A DNA stretch of 64,000 nucleotides, from contig JAFAFL010000149.1 in assembly GCA_023423535.1 (NCBI GenBank), positions 1-64,000 of the forward strand. Direction: 5' to 3'. The translations under genes and the position numbers were made by a program. Of this stretch, positions 1 to 8,080 are shown piece by piece. A model generated the notes under the pieces. The model searched no databases, was not told the origin of the DNA, and saw only the letters and a program-made list of their open reading frames with translations. Source of the DNA: Pseudomonadota bacterium (GTDB taxonomy: Bacteria > Myxococcota > Myxococcia > Myxococcales > Myxococcaceae). How positions within the stretch are numbered: the first letter of the stretch is position 1; every line of letters begins with the position of its first letter.

Positions 1-315
1 AGCGACCGTGGCTCGCAGTATCTGTCCATTCGCTACACCGAACGTCTTGCCACAGCCGGGATCGAGCGCTCTGTCGGCAGCGTCGGCGACTCGTACGACA
101 ACGCGCTCGCGGAGACGGTCATCGGCCTCTTCAAGGCCGAGGTCATCTGGCACAAGGGCTCGTGGCGGAACATCGAACAGGTCGAGTTCGCCACGCTGAA
201 GTGGGTGGACTGGTTCAACAACCGCCGGCTGCTGGAGCCCCTCGGCTACGTGCCGCCGGTGGAGTTTGAGCAAGCGTGGTATCGCAGTCAGCAGAGTCAG
301 GCCATGGTGGCGTGA
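1..315 (+). CDS. IS3-family transposase OrfB, C-terminal part
   Basis: This is the last 104 residues of an integrase-type (rve) DDE transposase that catalyses strand transfer of the IS. The second catalytic Asp is in the SDRGSQY motif at residue 2. The catalytic Glu is in NALAET at residue 38, giving the D-35-E spacing of IS3 enzymes. The usual NNRRLLEPLGYVPPVEFE-like end follows. The frame is open from base 1, so the N-terminus is outside the window. The stop at 313-315 lies 13 bp before the terminal inverted repeat, as expected for this family. Confidence 0.85.
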   Translation, partial: SDRGSQYLSIRYTERLATAGIERSVGSVGDSYDNALAETVIGLFKAEVIWHKGSWRNIEQVEFATLKWVDWFNNRRLLEPLGYVPPVEFEQAWYRSQQSQAMVA

Positions 316-328
316 CTCACGCAATCGA

Positions 329-354
329 GTCTCCGGAGAACCCGGGGCGGTTCA
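329..354 (+). repeat. Right terminal inverted repeat of the IS3-family element
   Basis: This 26-bp sequence, read outward as TGAACCGCCCCGGG and on to the stop of the transposase, matches the style of IS3-group ends (TG at the tip). The left partner is not in the window, so its identity rests on position and sequence style. Confidence 0.65.
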
Positions 355-531
355 CCCGATCGAGTTGCTTTGGGCGGACTTGAAGAGGGACCTCCGGAAG
401 TTGGCGCTCAACCACGAAGCCCGCTTCGGCGCGCCGTCCGCGCGCTTAGACGGCGCGTTCCTGACCGGAAGATCGCTAGATGGTTTCGCCACGCGCTCGA
501 ACAGCGGCGAATCAATCGATCACGGCGTTAG
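353..531 (+). pseudogene. IS630-like transposase C-terminal remnant
   Basis: Immediately after the IS3 tip the sequence encodes HPIELLWADLKRDLR, which resembles the N-P-I-E-x-L-W segment carrying the catalytic Glu of IS630/Tc1-type DDE transposases. A possible frame change about 100 bp later gives a basic tail ending at a TAG at 529-531. The start is missing because the IS3 element interrupts it, and there is no complete open frame. It is interpreted as a dead remnant. The exact 3' limit and the frameshift are inference. Confidence 0.5.
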
Positions 532-619
532 CTTGAGACACCCGACCCACCGGAGTGGGAGCACGTCCGCGAAGAAGAGGAAACGCGTGAGCCCATGGGC
601 GCGCGGACGTCAGCCATCT

Positions 620-1408
620 CTACTGGGGCCCGAAGATGGGGGGACGCTTTGCCCAGGTCCCGAGCGGCACCACGGCGATCATCAACAGGTACCGGTCGGT
701 GGCCCCCGGAAGGTAGCGCTCGAAGTTCACACCCGTCGGCGCGAAGCCGAACTGGGCGAGGAAGTCGAAGACGCGATGCGCCGCCTTCTGGTCGTCCACG
801 CGGCACTCGAGCGTGGCGAAGAGCGCTGGCGGGACGGTCTCCACCCGCAGGTCACCCGCCTTCCGGCGCCGCGGCTGGATGCGGAAGCCCAGCTCACCTT
901 CGAGCCTGCCGCCGACACGCCGCACTACCTTCGCGAAGCCGCCTGCGAGGACGCGATACCCGCGTGCGGTGAACTCGCGCTTGCGTGGCTCCAGCTCCGC
1001 GAGAAAGGGCAACGGGCCGGCCCGGCCGGAGGCAGGGACCCACGCCATTTCGGACGGCGCGTCCCACCGCCCGAGGTGAAGCTGCGGCGCGTCCGGCTCG
1101 AGCCTGTCGAGGTACTGGTTGGCGATCTGCAGCGACAACATTCGGGCCGCGACCTCGGCGCGCCAGGCTTCGAGAAGCTGCGTCTGCGCCGCGCCCCGCG
1201 CCGAGAGGAACGCGCGGATGGAGGCGAGGGATAGCCCGGCCTCGCGCAAGCTGTTGATGAACCGGGCCTGCTTCACCTGTGAGGCGGCATAGACGCGGTA
1301 GCCGTTCGACAGGCGCCGCGCCGGCAAGAGCAGGCCCTTCCGCTCATAGAAGCGCAGGGCGCTCGCAGAGAGCCCCGTCCGGTCCGAGAAGCGCGCGATG
1401 GTCAGCAT
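620..1408 (-). CDS. MerR-family regulator with GyrI-like C-terminal domain
   Basis: A 262-aa one-component transcription regulator. Residues 1-70 form a MerR winged helix (MLTIARFSDRTGLSASALRFYERKGLL is the characteristic HTH plus wing start, followed by NGYRVY). The middle is a helical linker. Residues from about 150 resemble the GyrI-like/effector-binding fold (VPPALFATLE, YLPGATDRYLLMIAV). Such proteins bind small hydrophobic or cationic ligands and remodel a promoter with a long spacer. It is divergent from a stand-alone protein of the same effector fold at 1492, so the shared 83-bp gap is its probable operator region. The ATG at 1408 has an AGGAA ribosome site. The ligand cannot be told from sequence. 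Confidence 0.8.
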   Translation of the reverse strand: MLTIARFSDRTGLSASALRFYERKGLLLPARRLSNGYRVYAASQVKQARFINSLREAGLSLASIRAFLSARGAAQTQLLEAWRAEVAARMLSLQIANQYLDRLEPDAPQLHLGRWDAPSEMAWVPASGRAGPLPFLAELEPRKREFTARGYRVLAGGFAKVVRRVGGRLEGELGFRIQPRRRKAGDLRVETVPPALFATLECRVDDQKAAHRVFDFLAQFGFAPTGVNFERYLPGATDRYLLMIAVVPLGTWAKRPPIFGPQ

Positions 1409-1491
1409 GTCGTTTCCTGCTTGAGGTTGAAGCTGGTTGAAGGTGCACCCTCCGTGCTCTCACTTCAACGCAAACGCAGGAGCCATCCGAC
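1409..1491. promoter_or_regulatory. Divergent MerR/GyrI-like promoter region
   Basis: This 83-bp gap separates two divergent genes. It contains repeated TTGAGG/TTGAAG half-sites (from 1421 and 1437) and a TTCAA at 1462-1466, the sort of material MerR regulators use between a -35 and -10. I could not fix one clean dyad, so the exact operator is uncertain. An AGGAG at about 1479 serves the plus-strand gene. Confidence 0.4.
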
Positions 1492-1977
1492 ATGGACGTT
1501 TCCATCACGCAGCACCCCGAGCTGAAGCTGGTCACCCTCGAGGTCGTCGGCCGCCGCAGCGAGCTGAGCCACCGCGTTCCCCTCGCGTGGCTGGAGCTGG
1601 TCCGGCGCTGCGCCGACCTGCCGGATCGTGTCGAGCCGCAGCTCTTCTTCGGGGCCTTCCCCGAGTCCGACCACGCCTCGGACGGCGCCCACGGCGTCTA
1701 TACCTACCGCGTCGGCGCGGAGGTCCGGTCCTTCGACCATGTCCCGGACGGGCTCGAGCCGCTCGTCGTGCCCGAGCGCAGGTACGTCACCACGCGCGTA
1801 GAAGGCAGCGCGGACGCGATCGACGCCGCCTACGGGCGCCTCTTCGCGTGGCTGCAGGAGAGGGGACTGCGGAGCGACCCGAGGGCGTGGGCACTCGAGC
1901 GCTACGACGAACGGCGCCAGCGCGTGACGCCGCCCTACGCCCGCTTCGACTACGACGTGCTCAAGCCGCTGGCCTGA
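1492..1977 (+). CDS. GyrI-like effector-binding domain protein
   Basis: A 161-aa stand-alone protein that resembles the GyrI-like/AraC effector-binding fold: a beta-rich first half (KLVTLEVVGRRSELS), a central GVYTYRVG strand, then YVTTRVEGSADAIDAAYGRLFAWLQE, which matches the usual helix-strand pattern of the second repeat. Members act as small-molecule binding or sequestering proteins. No signal peptide, so cytosolic. It is divergent from a MerR regulator whose own C-terminus has a related domain, suggesting both see the same ligand (inference). The ATG is preceded by AGGAG. Family assignment is moderately sure; function is unknown. Confidence 0.65.
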   Translation: MDVSITQHPELKLVTLEVVGRRSELSHRVPLAWLELVRRCADLPDRVEPQLFFGAFPESDHASDGAHGVYTYRVGAEVRSFDHVPDGLEPLVVPERRYVTTRVEGSADAIDAAYGRLFAWLQERGLRSDPRAWALERYDERRQRVTPPYARFDYDVLKPLA

Positions 1978-2069
1978 GCCGGAAGAGCGCGCGTGTCGGC
2001 GGGAAGCGTCACGCCGCCGTCGGGGGCTCAGGGTGACGCGTCTGTCGTCGTGGGTCGTTGGTGAGTTGA

Positions 2070-3689
2070 CTACTTCGACACGCCGGATGCCGTAGCCGCT
2101 ATCACCCCGTACGCCCAAACGCGCTGCTGCGCATAAAGCCTTTCACAGTCCGCGTCCACCGACAGGTCATATAGGCACCGTTGGAACCTGCGGACGAAAC
2201 CGCGCTGCGGCCACTTCATCCAGCTGGCCAGCGCGCGCTGCTGCGAACCCACGTAGCTGACGAATCCCCAAGCGTCGATGAAGTTGATGTGCGGCCCGGC
2301 TGGCACGTTCCACACGTCCGGGTAGGTTGGCGCCCAGTTTTCGCACGCCCGCAGGCTGCATTGACCATACGCTCCGGGCACGCCTTTGGGGGCTTTGGGT
2401 AGGGCTGTCCAAGCCGGGCTGTCCAGCAGTCTTTCGTTGAAAAGGAGCGGCTGGTCTGGCCGGCCACAGCGTCTGTCGATTCGATAGAAGTGCTTCCGCA
2501 TGGCGATGATGCCTCGCTGAACCGACGGGCGCGCCATCCAGTTCGAAGCGGTGGGATCGATGATGAAACCGTCCGCGCAAAACTCTTCCGCCTCTCGCCG
2601 GACCAGTATCTCGTTCAGATCGACGAACCCCGGCGCTGTCATCGTGGGTGATCTGGTGAAGAGTTCGAACCGGAGCGAGAAGCCTGCATTGGGACTCGTC
2701 GCGCTGCACCTGCTGTCGCCCTCCGAGCTGCGAGTCCATCCCTCCGGAACGACCAGGGTGACTTCGCCGCCCTCGGCTCGAAATACGATGAAGCTTTGGA
2801 TGGCATCGAACAGGTCATACTGCGCGACGATGTGTTGATACGTCACGGGATCGTCGACGGTCGCCAGCAGTTCGTTGAGCGCCAGCACTTTGACGGGCCA
2901 TAGTTTTCGGCCAAAGCAGTCCCAGGGAGCCAGCCCTGTAGGGCGTTGACGTTCAGACGCGAAGAGCGCTTCGGTGCCCGCCAGAAGCAACCGGTCCAAT
3001 TGATCTTTCGCCCTGCTGCTTTGCTGGAGCTGCAGGTCGCGCCACGGAACGACCCACGAGATTTCGACGGTTCCTCGCTCGAGCCCTCCATTGGCGATGC
3101 CGACGATCCGACCGTGCTCGTCCACGACGGGAGCGCCCGAGTGCCCCGGCAACAGATGCCCGCCCTCCACGCTGATGACCGTGGTGTTCAGATTCGGGCT
3201 GCCGCGCGCTTCGAGCGCGTAGAACACGTTGGAGGGCGGCATCAGCGCGCGGAGCGTGACCGACGCGGGCGTCCGGGTGCGAAGGGTCGTCCGCAGCGGA
3301 GACTGGAGGCCGAGGGGATGCCCCACGACCGCCAATGCCTGTCCGGCCGCTACGACAGTGCCGTCCCCGTCCTTGAATTCTGAGTTGGGATTCCCTGGAA
3401 GGCTCGGTCCGTCAAGCAACGCGATGTCTCGCTCGACATCGACATGGGAGATCCGAAGATCGCCGTGGGTCGTCCCCGACTCAGAGATCGCGGTGAGCTT
3501 GCACCCGTGAACGGCGTGCAACGCCGCATATGCTCCGCGCTTGCCTTTGACGCGGAAAGCCGTGCTCGAGCGTTTCGCGCCCCCCGGACACTCGCTTGCC
3601 TGAACCTGCAGTAGGTTCTCGGAGGGAGATGCCTCACTGGCCGAACTGACCAGAAAGACGAACACGAGCAGAATTTGGACAGACCTCAT
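2070..3689 (-). CDS. Secreted trypsin-like serine protease with long C-terminal region
   Basis: A 539-aa exported protein. The start at 3689 is chosen over an in-frame ATG 42 bp upstream because it has a GGAGGG site and begins directly with a signal peptide (MRSVQILLVFVFLVSS). The chymotrypsin-fold triad is visible: His58 in AALHAV, Asp88 in ERDIALLD and Ser184 in PGHSGAPVVDEHGRIVGI. VGHPLGL at about 122-128 is also typical of trypsin-like/DegP-type domains. The protease part ends near residue 220. The remaining 320 residues, with several Cys pairs (CGRP, CSLRACENW, CLYDLSVDADC), match nothing I recognise. It probably follows the truncated upstream gene, whose stop overlaps its start. Confidence 0.75.
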   Translation of the reverse strand: MRSVQILLVFVFLVSSASEASPSENLLQVQASECPGGAKRSSTAFRVKGKRGAYAALHAVHGCKLTAISESGTTHGDLRISHVDVERDIALLDGPSLPGNPNSEFKDGDGTVVAAGQALAVVGHPLGLQSPLRTTLRTRTPASVTLRALMPPSNVFYALEARGSPNLNTTVISVEGGHLLPGHSGAPVVDEHGRIVGIANGGLERGTVEISWVVPWRDLQLQQSSRAKDQLDRLLLAGTEALFASERQRPTGLAPWDCFGRKLWPVKVLALNELLATVDDPVTYQHIVAQYDLFDAIQSFIVFRAEGGEVTLVVPEGWTRSSEGDSRCSATSPNAGFSLRFELFTRSPTMTAPGFVDLNEILVRREAEEFCADGFIIDPTASNWMARPSVQRGIIAMRKHFYRIDRRCGRPDQPLLFNERLLDSPAWTALPKAPKGVPGAYGQCSLRACENWAPTYPDVWNVPAGPHINFIDAWGFVSYVGSQQRALASWMKWPQRGFVRRFQRCLYDLSVDADCERLYAQQRVWAYGVIAATASGVSK

Positions 3690-4085
3690 CGAGAGCCCTC
3701 CGGCGCAGGGTTTCATCTGTAACGGTTGCAAGTGCCTTGATGACCGGGTTCGGCGAAGCCTTCAGGCGCGGCATGGCAAAGTTGGATAGCCGCAATTCTG
3801 CACATTCCTCGGTCGAGACCGCCATGAGGACGGGGGCCGTCCACTGTGGCCGCTTCTCTTCGGGGAGGGGACGTTGCTGAAGTGTGAAGCCCAGGAGCAT
3901 CTCCGCCGCCTTCTCGCGAGGCACACCCGCTTCGACCCAATCCTGTACGAAGTCGCGGGGGTTCATGCGGCCTGGATGTACGGCGGGAAGGACACCCGGA
4001 ACGCGAAGTTCGAAATAGCGTCGCGCGACTTCATCCTCAGGCTTGATTTGAGATCGGGCCGCGCGGACGCCGCTTCCCCAGCATC
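3634..4085 (-). pseudogene. 3' fragment of an unrecognised gene upstream of the protease
   Basis: A minus-strand frame ending at 3634 reads like genuine coding sequence for about 150 residues (EVARRYFELRVPG, NPRDFVQDWVEAGVPREKAAEMLLGF, EEKRPQWTAPVLMAVSTEE). It has no credible start before its coding character fades near 4085, about 130 bp short of the ISAs1 element. Its stop lies 55 bp inside the protease gene, which suggests an original two-gene unit. No family recognised. It is interpreted as a gene that lost its 5' part when the IS and associated rearrangements occurred. A short intact gene starting at the ATG at 3966 is an alternative. Confidence 0.4.
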
Positions 4086-4215
4086 TTCGCGGGGTTGAGC
4101 TAATCCGGCAGTTCGTGGGCGGATTCGCAGCCTCTGTTCGCGGGAGCGGCCGTGCGGGGCGCTTTTCTGATCCACGTCCCGCACAACTTCTGCGTGGCGC
4201 TTCCGATCTTCTCTC

Positions 4216-4250
4216 CGGGAAGAAGGTGGATGGACGGGGCCTGGCAGCCC
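4216..4250 (+). repeat. Left inverted repeat of the ISAs1-like element
   Basis: Pairs with 5557-5592. The inner 13 bp are perfect, and identity falls off outward with a one-base gap. Confidence 0.6.
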
Positions 4251-4314
4251 CGCCCACCCCAACAACCGCGGCCCTTACATCCGTTGGAGCGGAAGCCGCA
4301 GGAGCGAAGAGATC

Positions 4315-5556
4315 ATGCTGAGGACTGGAGGGCAACTCGCGCGAGCGGTGAGGCGCTGCCGGGTTGAATGGGATGCGGACGTGGAGGACCCGCGGGACAG
4401 GCGAGGCCGGCGCCACCGGCACACGGGCCTGCTGAACCTGCTGGTGCTGGGCTTCGCCAGCGGGCTGTCCACGCTGCGCCGGATGGAGGAGCTGTCCGCC
4501 GACGTGACCGCGGTCGCGCGCCGGATGCTGGGGCTGAGAGGGGTGGTCTCCGACACCGCGCTGTACGTGCTGCTCTGCGCGCAGGGTGTGGCGGGCCTCC
4601 GCGAGACGCTCGTCGCGCAGGTGAAGGCGCTGTGGCGGGGCAAGCGGCTGTCCAACGACCTCTTCCGCGTTGGCGTCGCGAGCCTCGATGGCAAGTGCGT
4701 TTGGCGCAGCGACTGGAAGCACATCGCGGGCGCGAAGGAGACCGTCGACGAGCGCGGGGTGCTGCACGCCTCGCTCGCGATGCTGAACGCGGTGCTGGTG
4801 TCGGCGTCGGTGCGGCCGTGCCTCGACCTGCAGCTCATCCGGGAGAAGTCCGGCGAGTCGCCCGCGCTCCCCGAGGTGGTCCGGCGCGTGGCCAAGCACT
4901 TCGACGCCCTGGTGCAGATATTCGTCGGAGATGCGGCCTTCATGTGCAGGGAGAACGCGCTCGTCATCCGAGGGCTCGGCAAGCACTACGTCTTCACGCT
5001 GAAGGGCAACCAGCAGCGCCTCTTCGCGATCGCGCAGGACAGCTTCGCCGCATCGGGAAGCCCTGCCCGGCTCACGACGGAGGAGCGTCGTAACGGCGCA
5101 ACCATCACCCGCACGCTGCACACGCTGTCCGTGGGCGACGCGGCGCTCGGGGTGTACGGGGCGCAGGAGCTGTGGCGCATCCAGCAGGACACCGTGGGAG
5201 ACGACGGCCGGAAGTCCTCCGAGGTCCGCTTCTTCATCAGCTCGCTGCCCCCTCGAGAGCTGTCGCCGAGCGAGAAGCTCAAGCTCGTCCGGCTGCATTG
5301 GGGCATCGAGAACAACCGGCACTGGACGCTGGACGCCATCTTCGAGGAGGACGACCGGCAACCGTGCCAGGTGTCGCGCCGCTCGGTGGAGGTCGTCTGC
5401 TGGCTGCGCGCGCTCGCCTACAACCTCGTGGCGGCGCTGCGCGCACGTGCGAAGAAGAAGGACCGCAAACCGCAGCCGTGGCGAAGGACGATGCAGCACC
5501 TGCGTGACCTGCTGGTCGCGCCAAACGAGGAGGTGCTCCACCCCTACCTTGCGTAA
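4315..5556 (+). CDS. ISAs1-family transposase
   Basis: A 413-aa DDE transposase, a normal length for ISAs1 enzymes, and apparently intact. Catalytic positions fit: Asp in VASLDGKCVW, Asp in FVGDAAFMCRENA, and Glu in HWGIENNRHWTLDAIF. The latter motif plus YVFTLKGNQQRLF is diagnostic of the ISAs1 (H-repeat-associated) group. An AGGAG lies 11 bp before the ATG. The stop abuts the right inverted repeat directly. It acts in trans on the element ends to cut and paste them. Codon use is as GC-rich as its neighbours, so there is no compositional sign of very recent arrival. Confidence 0.88.
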   Translation: MLRTGGQLARAVRRCRVEWDADVEDPRDRRGRRHRHTGLLNLLVLGFASGLSTLRRMEELSADVTAVARRMLGLRGVVSDTALYVLLCAQGVAGLRETLVAQVKALWRGKRLSNDLFRVGVASLDGKCVWRSDWKHIAGAKETVDERGVLHASLAMLNAVLVSASVRPCLDLQLIREKSGESPALPEVVRRVAKHFDALVQIFVGDAAFMCRENALVIRGLGKHYVFTLKGNQQRLFAIAQDSFAASGSPARLTTEERRNGATITRTLHTLSVGDAALGVYGAQELWRIQQDTVGDDGRKSSEVRFFISSLPPRELSPSEKLKLVRLHWGIENNRHWTLDAIFEEDDRQPCQVSRRSVEVVCWLRALAYNLVAALRARAKKKDRKPQPWRRTMQHLRDLLVAPNEEVLHPYLA

Positions 5557-5592
5557 GGGCTGCCAGGCCACGTCCGTCCCTCCTTCCTCCCG
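5557..5592 (+). repeat. Right inverted repeat of the ISAs1-like element
   Basis: Complement of 4216-4250. The perfect core is 5557-5569, beginning one base after the transposase stop codon. Confidence 0.6.
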
Positions 5593-5707
5593 AACAGCGT
5601 GCTCGCTCGAGATGACGTGGCCCCAGGCCGCGGCTGATCAGGCGTGCCCGGAAGCACCGGAATCGACCGCCAGGCCGGTCATGAAGCCGCGCGCGACGCT
5701 TCTCGGA

Positions 5708-5899
5708 TCAAGCCTGGGGCAGAGGGACAGGACGGGGCCGCTCGACCTCCGCGATCTCCAGCTCGATCACCGACCGCTCCTTCAGTGGAGGATCGACCCG
5801 CGGCGAGGGAGGCCGGGACGCCACCCACGCGAAGAGCGCCACGTGCAGCACCAGCGAGGCGGCGATTGCTCCGAACTGGAGTTGACGGCGGCGATCCAT
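5708..5899 (-). pseudogene. TonB-like N-terminal fragment
   Basis: Only 63 codons. They begin like a TonB energy transducer: a basic start (MDRRRQLQFG), a membrane anchor around residues 10-28 (AIAASLVLHVALFAWVA), then a proline-rich stretch (RPPSPRVDPPLKE, VERPRPVPLPQ). TonB proteins usually exceed 200 residues and end in a beta-rich receptor-contact domain, which is absent here. The stop is about 115 bp from the ISAs1 right end, so the gene was probably truncated by that event. It is divergent from the FTR1-like gene and shares the Fur box, as an iron-uptake tonB would. An alternative is a short single-pass protein. Confidence 0.5.
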
Positions 5900-5969
5900 G
5901 GCGACAGGACGGCGATGCTACGTCTCCCCCTCTTCTGCAAGCCGTCCGTCCGGGCGTCCGGCGGGATGT

Positions 5970-5984
5970 TGATATTGATTCTCA
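5970..5984. promoter_or_regulatory. Fur box
   Basis: TGATATTGATTCTCA matches the 15-bp Fur core TGATAATNATTATCA at all but two of the specified bases. It sits in a slightly larger perfect dyad (TATTGA-TTC-TCAATA, 5973-5987). The AT-rich run stands out strongly in this GC-rich DNA. It lies between the divergent TonB-like fragment and the cytochrome c/FTR1 permease, so iron-dependent repression of both is the obvious reading. Confidence 0.75.
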
Positions 5985-6023
5985 ATATTGAGTAGCACCC
6001 GGGTTCTGGGGTACACGCAGTGC

Positions 6024-7886
6024 GTGCGTCACCTCTTCATCTCGCTCGCGCTCGCGCTTCCCCTCACCTTCTCTGCGGTCGGCAACGCGGCGGAGGCGGA
6101 CGACTGGCACCGGCTGGTCGGCATCCTCCAGTACCTCGAGGCGGACTATCCGGAAGCGCTGGCCTCCGGTTCTCAGTTCGAGCTCGACGAGCAGGACGCG
6201 TTCATCGACGAGGCGCTGAAGGCAGCGCAGGCGCTCGGCGAAAAGGGCTCCGCGTTCGTGCCGCGGCTGGAGTCGCTGAAGCAGCGCGTGAACGCGCGTG
6301 CGGAGCCGGGTCCTCTCACGGAAGAGATGTCCGCGCTGATCGAAGAGCTCGTCGAGGCGGGCGGCCTCTCTCGCAGCCCTCGCCGTGCACCGGAGCTCCA
6401 GCGCGGCGCGGAGCTCTACGCGCAGGCCTGCGCCACCTGCCACGCGGCGGATGGCAGCGCGAACGTGGAGATCGCGAAGACGCTCGAGCCACCGCCGGCG
6501 AACTTTCTCGACGCCGAGGCGATGGGGGCTCTCTCTCCCTACAAGGGCTTCAACGTCATCTCGCACGGCCTGCCTGGCACCGCGATGACCGCGTTCAAGG
6601 AGACCTTCCCCGACGCGGAGGATCGCTGGGCGCTCTCCTTCTTCGTGCTCACCCTGCGTCACCCGCCGTGCGATCCGCAGGTGGCGAAGAGAGTGAAGTC
6701 GCAGAAGGGCCTCACGCTCGATCGCATCGCCACCTCCACCGACGACGAGCTCGCACAGTCCTTCGGTGCCGATGCCGTCCCCTGCCTTCGCCGCGAGCCG
6801 CCCACGCCTTCGGAAGACGAGTCACTCCTCGTCGCCGAGCAGAAGCTGCGGGACGCGCTCCGCTTCATCGAGGCGGGAGACACCAACGCTGCGCGGCAGG
6901 CGGTGCTCGATGCGTACCTGCTGGGCGTGGAGCCGGTGGAGCCGATGCTCGCGTCGCGTGACGCGGAGATCGTGCGCGAGATCGAAGGACACGTGCTCGG
7001 CGCGCGGGTGGCGCTGGAGAGAGGCGGCGATGCCCGGGCGGACGTGAAGGCGCTGCTGTCGCTGGTGGAGCGCGCGCGTCACGCCGAGGGCGGAAGCTCT
7101 CCCTCTGCCGTCTTCTGGATGGCGCTGCTCATCGTGCTGCGGGAGGGGTTCGAGGCGCTGGTCGTCGTCGGCGCGCTGCTCGCGGTGCTGAAGAAGATGG
7201 GCGCGACCTCTCACGCGCGGGTGGTCCACGCAGGCTGGATCAGCGCGCTCGTCGCCGGAGCCGTCGCCTTCTTCTTCGCCCAGCGGCTGCTCGCGGGCGC
7301 GAACCGGGAGTGGATGGAGGGCCTCGTCGCGCTGGCCGCGGTCGTGATGCTCCTCTACGCGGCGCTCTGGCTGAACGCGCGCGCGAACATGAGCGCCTTC
7401 ATGAAGGACCTGCGCGGGAAGATGGCGGGCGCGCTCGGACGCGGCAGCGCGGTGGGCCTCTTCGCCATCTCCTTCAGCGCGGTGGGCCGCGAGTCCTTCG
7501 AGACCGCGCTCTTCCTCCAGGGCCTCGCGCTGGACTCCGCTGCCGCCTCCGCCTGGGGCGGGCTCGCGGGTCTCGGCGTGCTGGCGGTGCTCGTGTTCGT
7601 CATCCTGCGCGTGGGCTTCAAGCTGCCGATGAAGCGCCTCTTCCAGCTGAGCACCGCGTTCCTCTTCCTCACCGCGGTGATGCTCCTCGGCAAGGGCCTG
7701 CGCGCGTTGCAGGAGGTGGGCGCGGTCCCCATCTCGCCCATCCCCTTCCCGCGCGTGGACTTCCTCGGAGTGTTTCCTGATGCGGTGACGCTCCTCGCGC
7801 AGGCCGCGCTGCTCGTGCCGATGATCGTGTGGCTCGTCGCGCAGCGCGCCCGCAGCGCGAAGAAGGAGGAGATCGCGGGCGTCTGA
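6024..7886 (+). CDS. Cytochrome c / FTR1-family iron permease fusion
   Basis: A 620-aa membrane protein for high-affinity iron uptake. A signal peptide (MRHLFISLALALPLTFSAVGNAA) leads to a periplasmic region with a class I cytochrome c motif CATCH at residues 136-140 and a distal Met-containing loop. The C-terminal 260 residues are an FTR1 permease with about seven membrane segments and both REXXE iron motifs: REGFE near 373-377 and RESFE near 490-494. This domain order is known in bacterial cytochrome c/FTR1 permeases, where the haem domain presumably oxidises Fe(II) before transport. The GTG at 6024 is chosen because it starts the signal peptide; the longer TTG-initiated frame from 5988 would overlap the Fur box. 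Iron-regulated by inference. Confidence 0.85.
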   Translation: MRHLFISLALALPLTFSAVGNAAEADDWHRLVGILQYLEADYPEALASGSQFELDEQDAFIDEALKAAQALGEKGSAFVPRLESLKQRVNARAEPGPLTEEMSALIEELVEAGGLSRSPRRAPELQRGAELYAQACATCHAADGSANVEIAKTLEPPPANFLDAEAMGALSPYKGFNVISHGLPGTAMTAFKETFPDAEDRWALSFFVLTLRHPPCDPQVAKRVKSQKGLTLDRIATSTDDELAQSFGADAVPCLRREPPTPSEDESLLVAEQKLRDALRFIEAGDTNAARQAVLDAYLLGVEPVEPMLASRDAEIVREIEGHVLGARVALERGGDARADVKALLSLVERARHAEGGSSPSAVFWMALLIVLREGFEALVVVGALLAVLKKMGATSHARVVHAGWISALVAGAVAFFFAQRLLAGANREWMEGLVALAAVVMLLYAALWLNARANMSAFMKDLRGKMAGALGRGSAVGLFAISFSAVGRESFETALFLQGLALDSAAASAWGGLAGLGVLAVLVFVILRVGFKLPMKRLFQLSTAFLFLTAVMLLGKGLRALQEVGAVPISPIPFPRVDFLGVFPDAVTLLAQAALLVPMIVWLVAQRARSAKKEEIAGV

Positions 7887-8080
7887 GGACGGGGCCGTAG
7901 AGCCCGCGCGCCCTCCGGCCTGCCGTCCCGAGCGCTGCGTCCGAGGTGGGGAGCTGCGCGATGGCACAGTCGCGAAGCGCGGTCGCTCGGCGAGCTGCAT
8001 GGCCTCGGCGGCAGCGACGTGCTCGGCGTCACCACCACGGATGCGGGCGGACGCTACGGGTGAGCCGGCCCCGCTCTCGC

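Larger units (their letters stand above)
1..354 (+). mobile_element. IS3-family insertion sequence, 3' end only
   Basis: The window opens inside an IS3-type element. It holds the C-terminal half of the transposase (1-315) and a right terminal inverted repeat at 329-354 ending in the TCA typical of IS3-family tips. The base after the repeat starts a different transposase reading frame, so the element sits inside an older IS630-like remnant. The left end lies outside the window, so completeness cannot be judged. Confidence 0.8.
4216..5592 (+). mobile_element. ISAs1-family insertion sequence
   Basis: The element contains one transposase gene and is bounded by imperfect inverted arms of about 35 bp. 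The innermost 13 bases match perfectly (GGCCTGGCAGCCC at 4238-4250, its complement at 5557-5569). The next ten match at eight positions, and the outer part matches with a single-base gap out to about 4216 and 5592. The size (about 1.4 kb) suits the family. I found no clear target-site duplication, and the flanking genes are both truncated, so the insertion is probably old or was accompanied by deletion. Exact tips are uncertain by a few bases. Confidence 0.65.

Noticed and set aside
4086..5571. Long open minus-strand frame across the ISAs1 element
   Set aside because: It is the antisense shadow of the transposase (4315-5556), whose motifs are complete on the plus strand. Only the 3' part (3634-4085) has independent coding character.
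7887..8080. Short frame ending VLGVTTTDAGGRYG before 8060
   Set aside because: It resembles the start of a carboxypeptidase-regulatory or TonB-receptor domain, but it is only a few residues long, has no start or continuation, and could be chance.
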